Assembly: GCA_938045085.1 (NCBI GenBank)
Contig: CALINZ010000130.1
Coordinates: 1-14,685 of the forward strand
Direction of reading: 5' to 3'
Source of the DNA: an uncultured Collinsella sp.
Lineage (GTDB): Bacteria > Actinomycetota > Coriobacteriia > Coriobacteriales > Coriobacteriaceae
Length of the DNA: 14,685 nt
A model generated the notes under the pieces. That model did no database searches and had not been told where the DNA came from. It saw only the letters and a list, made by a program, of their open reading frames with translations. The position numbers were made by a program, and so were the translations under genes. Shown here in pieces: positions 13,519 to 14,685 of the stretch. The stretch's first letter is position 1, and every line of letters starts with the position of its first letter.

Positions 13519-13791
13519 GTGCCGGACGGTAAAGTCCTGGACGCCATGGTGAACTTCTCCGATGCCATGGGGGTCATGGGTCTACGCCGATGGAGTCCCA
13601 CGTACGCGGCAGGGCTCGCCCGTCACCGCTGGTCGCCGGACGGTCCCCACGCCCCGCTCGCCAACGCGCAGGCGACAGCAGCAGTCCAGCGCTGGCTGGA
13701 GACGCCGGAATGCCCAGAAGATGCGTTTCCCATCGCTGCGGCAGAGCTTTTTGCAGGGGTGGCAGTTTTTCTATATCCCAAGGTCAGATAG
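13519..13791 (+). CDS. Orphan open frame of unknown origin, possibly a gene remnant
   Basis: Reading from GTG at 13519 gives 90 residues (VPDGKVLDAMVNFSDAMGVM; LARHRWSPDGPHAPLANAQA; CPEDAFPIAAAELFAGVAVF). Third codon positions are mostly G or C, as in the coding genes here, and the frame is open from 13441 onward, which argues that it was once coding. No ribosome site precedes the GTG or the next ATG (13546), no family is recognised, and the minus strand also stays open over 13623-13907. It is probably the surviving end of a deleted gene. The 190 bases before it (13329-13518) contain nothing else that I can support. Confidence 0.35.
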   Translation: MPDGKVLDAMVNFSDAMGVMGLRRWSPTYAAGLARHRWSPDGPHAPLANAQATAAVQRWLETPECPEDAFPIAAAELFAGVAVFLYPKVR

Positions 13792-13894
13792 GCTTCGGTA
13801 GCCACCTTGGAAGCATCGCCAATAGACTCTTCCTTTATACGTTCGGCATAATCGTAGGCGATACCCACAAATTCCAGTCCCGAGCAACAGGAGT

Positions 13895-13911
13895 ACAATT
13901 GCTGCAATTGT
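13895..13911. promoter_or_regulatory. 17-bp palindrome upstream of the LuxR-type gene
   Basis: ACAATTG and CAATTGT flank CTG, a perfect 7-base inverted repeat ending 23 bases before the ATG at 13935. Placed in the leader, it could be an operator for autoregulation. The region between 13792 and 13894 shows no firm promoter. Confidence 0.4.
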
Positions 13912-13934
13912 TGCCAGCTGTTGGGAGATGGAAG

Positions 13935-14685
13935 ATGGACTGCGATGGCTACCCGCGCATTCCCATGCCGTTGATGTGCACCGCCTTTGTGCCGGGGCAG
14001 ATTGACGCTGCGGTTGCAGGCATTTCCGACCCCGATTCACGCACCATCGCCACGGCAGAAGCGCTGTACTTTCGCGGACAGGCCACGCTCGCTGCCAAGA
14101 CGGCGCGCCCCTATCTTGACGCCACCGATCCCGCACTGCGCTATTCCGCATGCCTTATCTGCGGATATGCCAGTCTGTCGCTCAACCGTATCGCCGACGC
14201 CCGCCGGTGCCTTGCTGGCATCCTCGATACGCCAACTGACGAGGAATCGCCCGCCGTCCACGCCACGCATATCCTGTTCGCCTCGGCCGCGAGTGTCCTG
14301 CTGCACTTGCCTTCCCCGTATTCTGCTGAAGAGTTTTATCCACTTGCGGCGCATCTGCCCGAAGGCCTGCGCCTATTCGCCAGCTACGTGATGGCGCACG
14401 CCTTGTACCTGCGCGGCGATTACGGCCGCAGCCTGGGCATGGCGGAAAACGCCCTGATTATGAAACAGGGAAGCTATCCCATCTCGGAGCTGTTCCTGCA
14501 CCTGGCAGCTTCCATGGCATGCATGAGCCTCAAGGACATCGACGCCGCAAAAACGCACTTCGGAGCTGCTTGGAACGTTGCGCGCCCCGACGGCCTTATC
14601 GAGCTCATTGGCGAGCACCACGGCCTTTTGCAGGGGCTTATCGAGGCGTGTCTAAAAACGCAATACCCTGACGACTTCGCACGCA
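13935..14685 (+). CDS. LuxR-type helix-turn-helix regulator with TPR-like repeats, N-terminal part
   Basis: The first 250 codons are present; the frame is open to the window end. The protein is soluble and built of Ala/Leu-rich helical repeats: AEALYFRGQATLAAKTARPY, LRYSACLICGYASLSLNRIA, FASYVMAHALYLRGDYGRSL, ELFLHLAASMACMSLKDIDA. These have the spacing of tetratricopeptide repeats. The final stretch (GEHHGLLQGLIEACLKTQYP followed by DDFAR) resembles the segment just before the C-terminal LuxR DNA-binding domain in the large MalT-like regulator family of Coriobacteriia. The LuxR domain itself is outside the window, so that part of the call is inferred. The ATG at 13935 has GGGAG 8 bases upstream. 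Codon use is strongly GC3-rich, as expected of a resident gene. Confidence 0.7.
   Translation, partial: MDCDGYPRIPMPLMCTAFVPGQIDAAVAGISDPDSRTIATAEALYFRGQATLAAKTARPYLDATDPALRYSACLICGYASLSLNRIADARRCLAGILDTPTDEESPAVHATHILFASAASVLLHLPSPYSAEEFYPLAAHLPEGLRLFASYVMAHALYLRGDYGRSLGMAENALIMKQGSYPISELFLHLAASMACMSLKDIDAAKTHFGAAWNVARPDGLIELIGEHHGLLQGLIEACLKTQYPDDFAR

Noticed and set aside
13835..13855. ATACGTTCGGCATAAT, at first sight another TetR operator
   Set aside because: It lacks the second C of TACCG and the GGTA arm; it matches only at CGTTCGG and is far from the regulator.
1..14685. tRNA, rRNA, CRISPR, insertion sequence or phage genes
   Set aside because: Both strands were read for spaced repeats, cloverleaf tails, transposase motifs and integrase motifs; none was found.

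Overview
The window looks like part of the chromosome of a high-GC gut actinobacterium of the class Coriobacteriia, most likely Collinsella or a close relative. This is an inference from gene families and style: a long tetratricopeptide-type LuxR regulator at the right edge, very long fused ABC exporters, strongly GC-rich third codon positions in most genes, and Fe-S/thioredoxin membrane redox genes. No RNA gene, CRISPR array, insertion sequence or phage gene was seen.

Left part (1-2500). The first codons of a probable agmatine deiminase run off the left edge on the minus strand. A divergent TetR-family regulator follows, then a convergent 12-helix MFS transporter. A motif with the core TACCGTTCGG occurs twice between the deiminase and the tetR gene and twice in front of the MFS gene, where one copy sits on the -10 box of a good promoter. 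The simplest reading is one TetR regulon covering all three genes. An 18-bp hairpin separates the convergent tetR and MFS genes.

Middle part (2500-9954). A 1085-residue ABC exporter, with ATPase and FtsX/MacB permease fused, carries an unusually large ectodomain. It is followed by a minus-strand redox operon: a 48-residue CXXC membrane peptide resembling the CD1871A family (TTG start), a polytopic 4Fe-4S membrane protein (TTG start, overlapping the peptide gene) and a TlpA/ResA-like thioredoxin lipoprotein, closed by a clear intrinsic terminator. Divergent from this operon is an OmpR-type response regulator and histidine kinase pair (ATGA overlap). A role of the pair in controlling the redox operon is suggested by position only.

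Right part (9955-14685). Directly after the kinase comes about 1 kb of gene debris: an arginase-family remnant without an N-terminus and with a damaged metal motif, then a frameshifted AAA-type ATPase remnant with a readable Walker A motif. Next are a lone 227-residue protein of unknown function on the minus strand, a possible 31-residue ORF, and a GC-rich padR-DUF1700-small membrane protein operon. An orphan open frame of unknown origin follows, and finally the first 250 codons of a LuxR-type regulator that leaves the window on the right.
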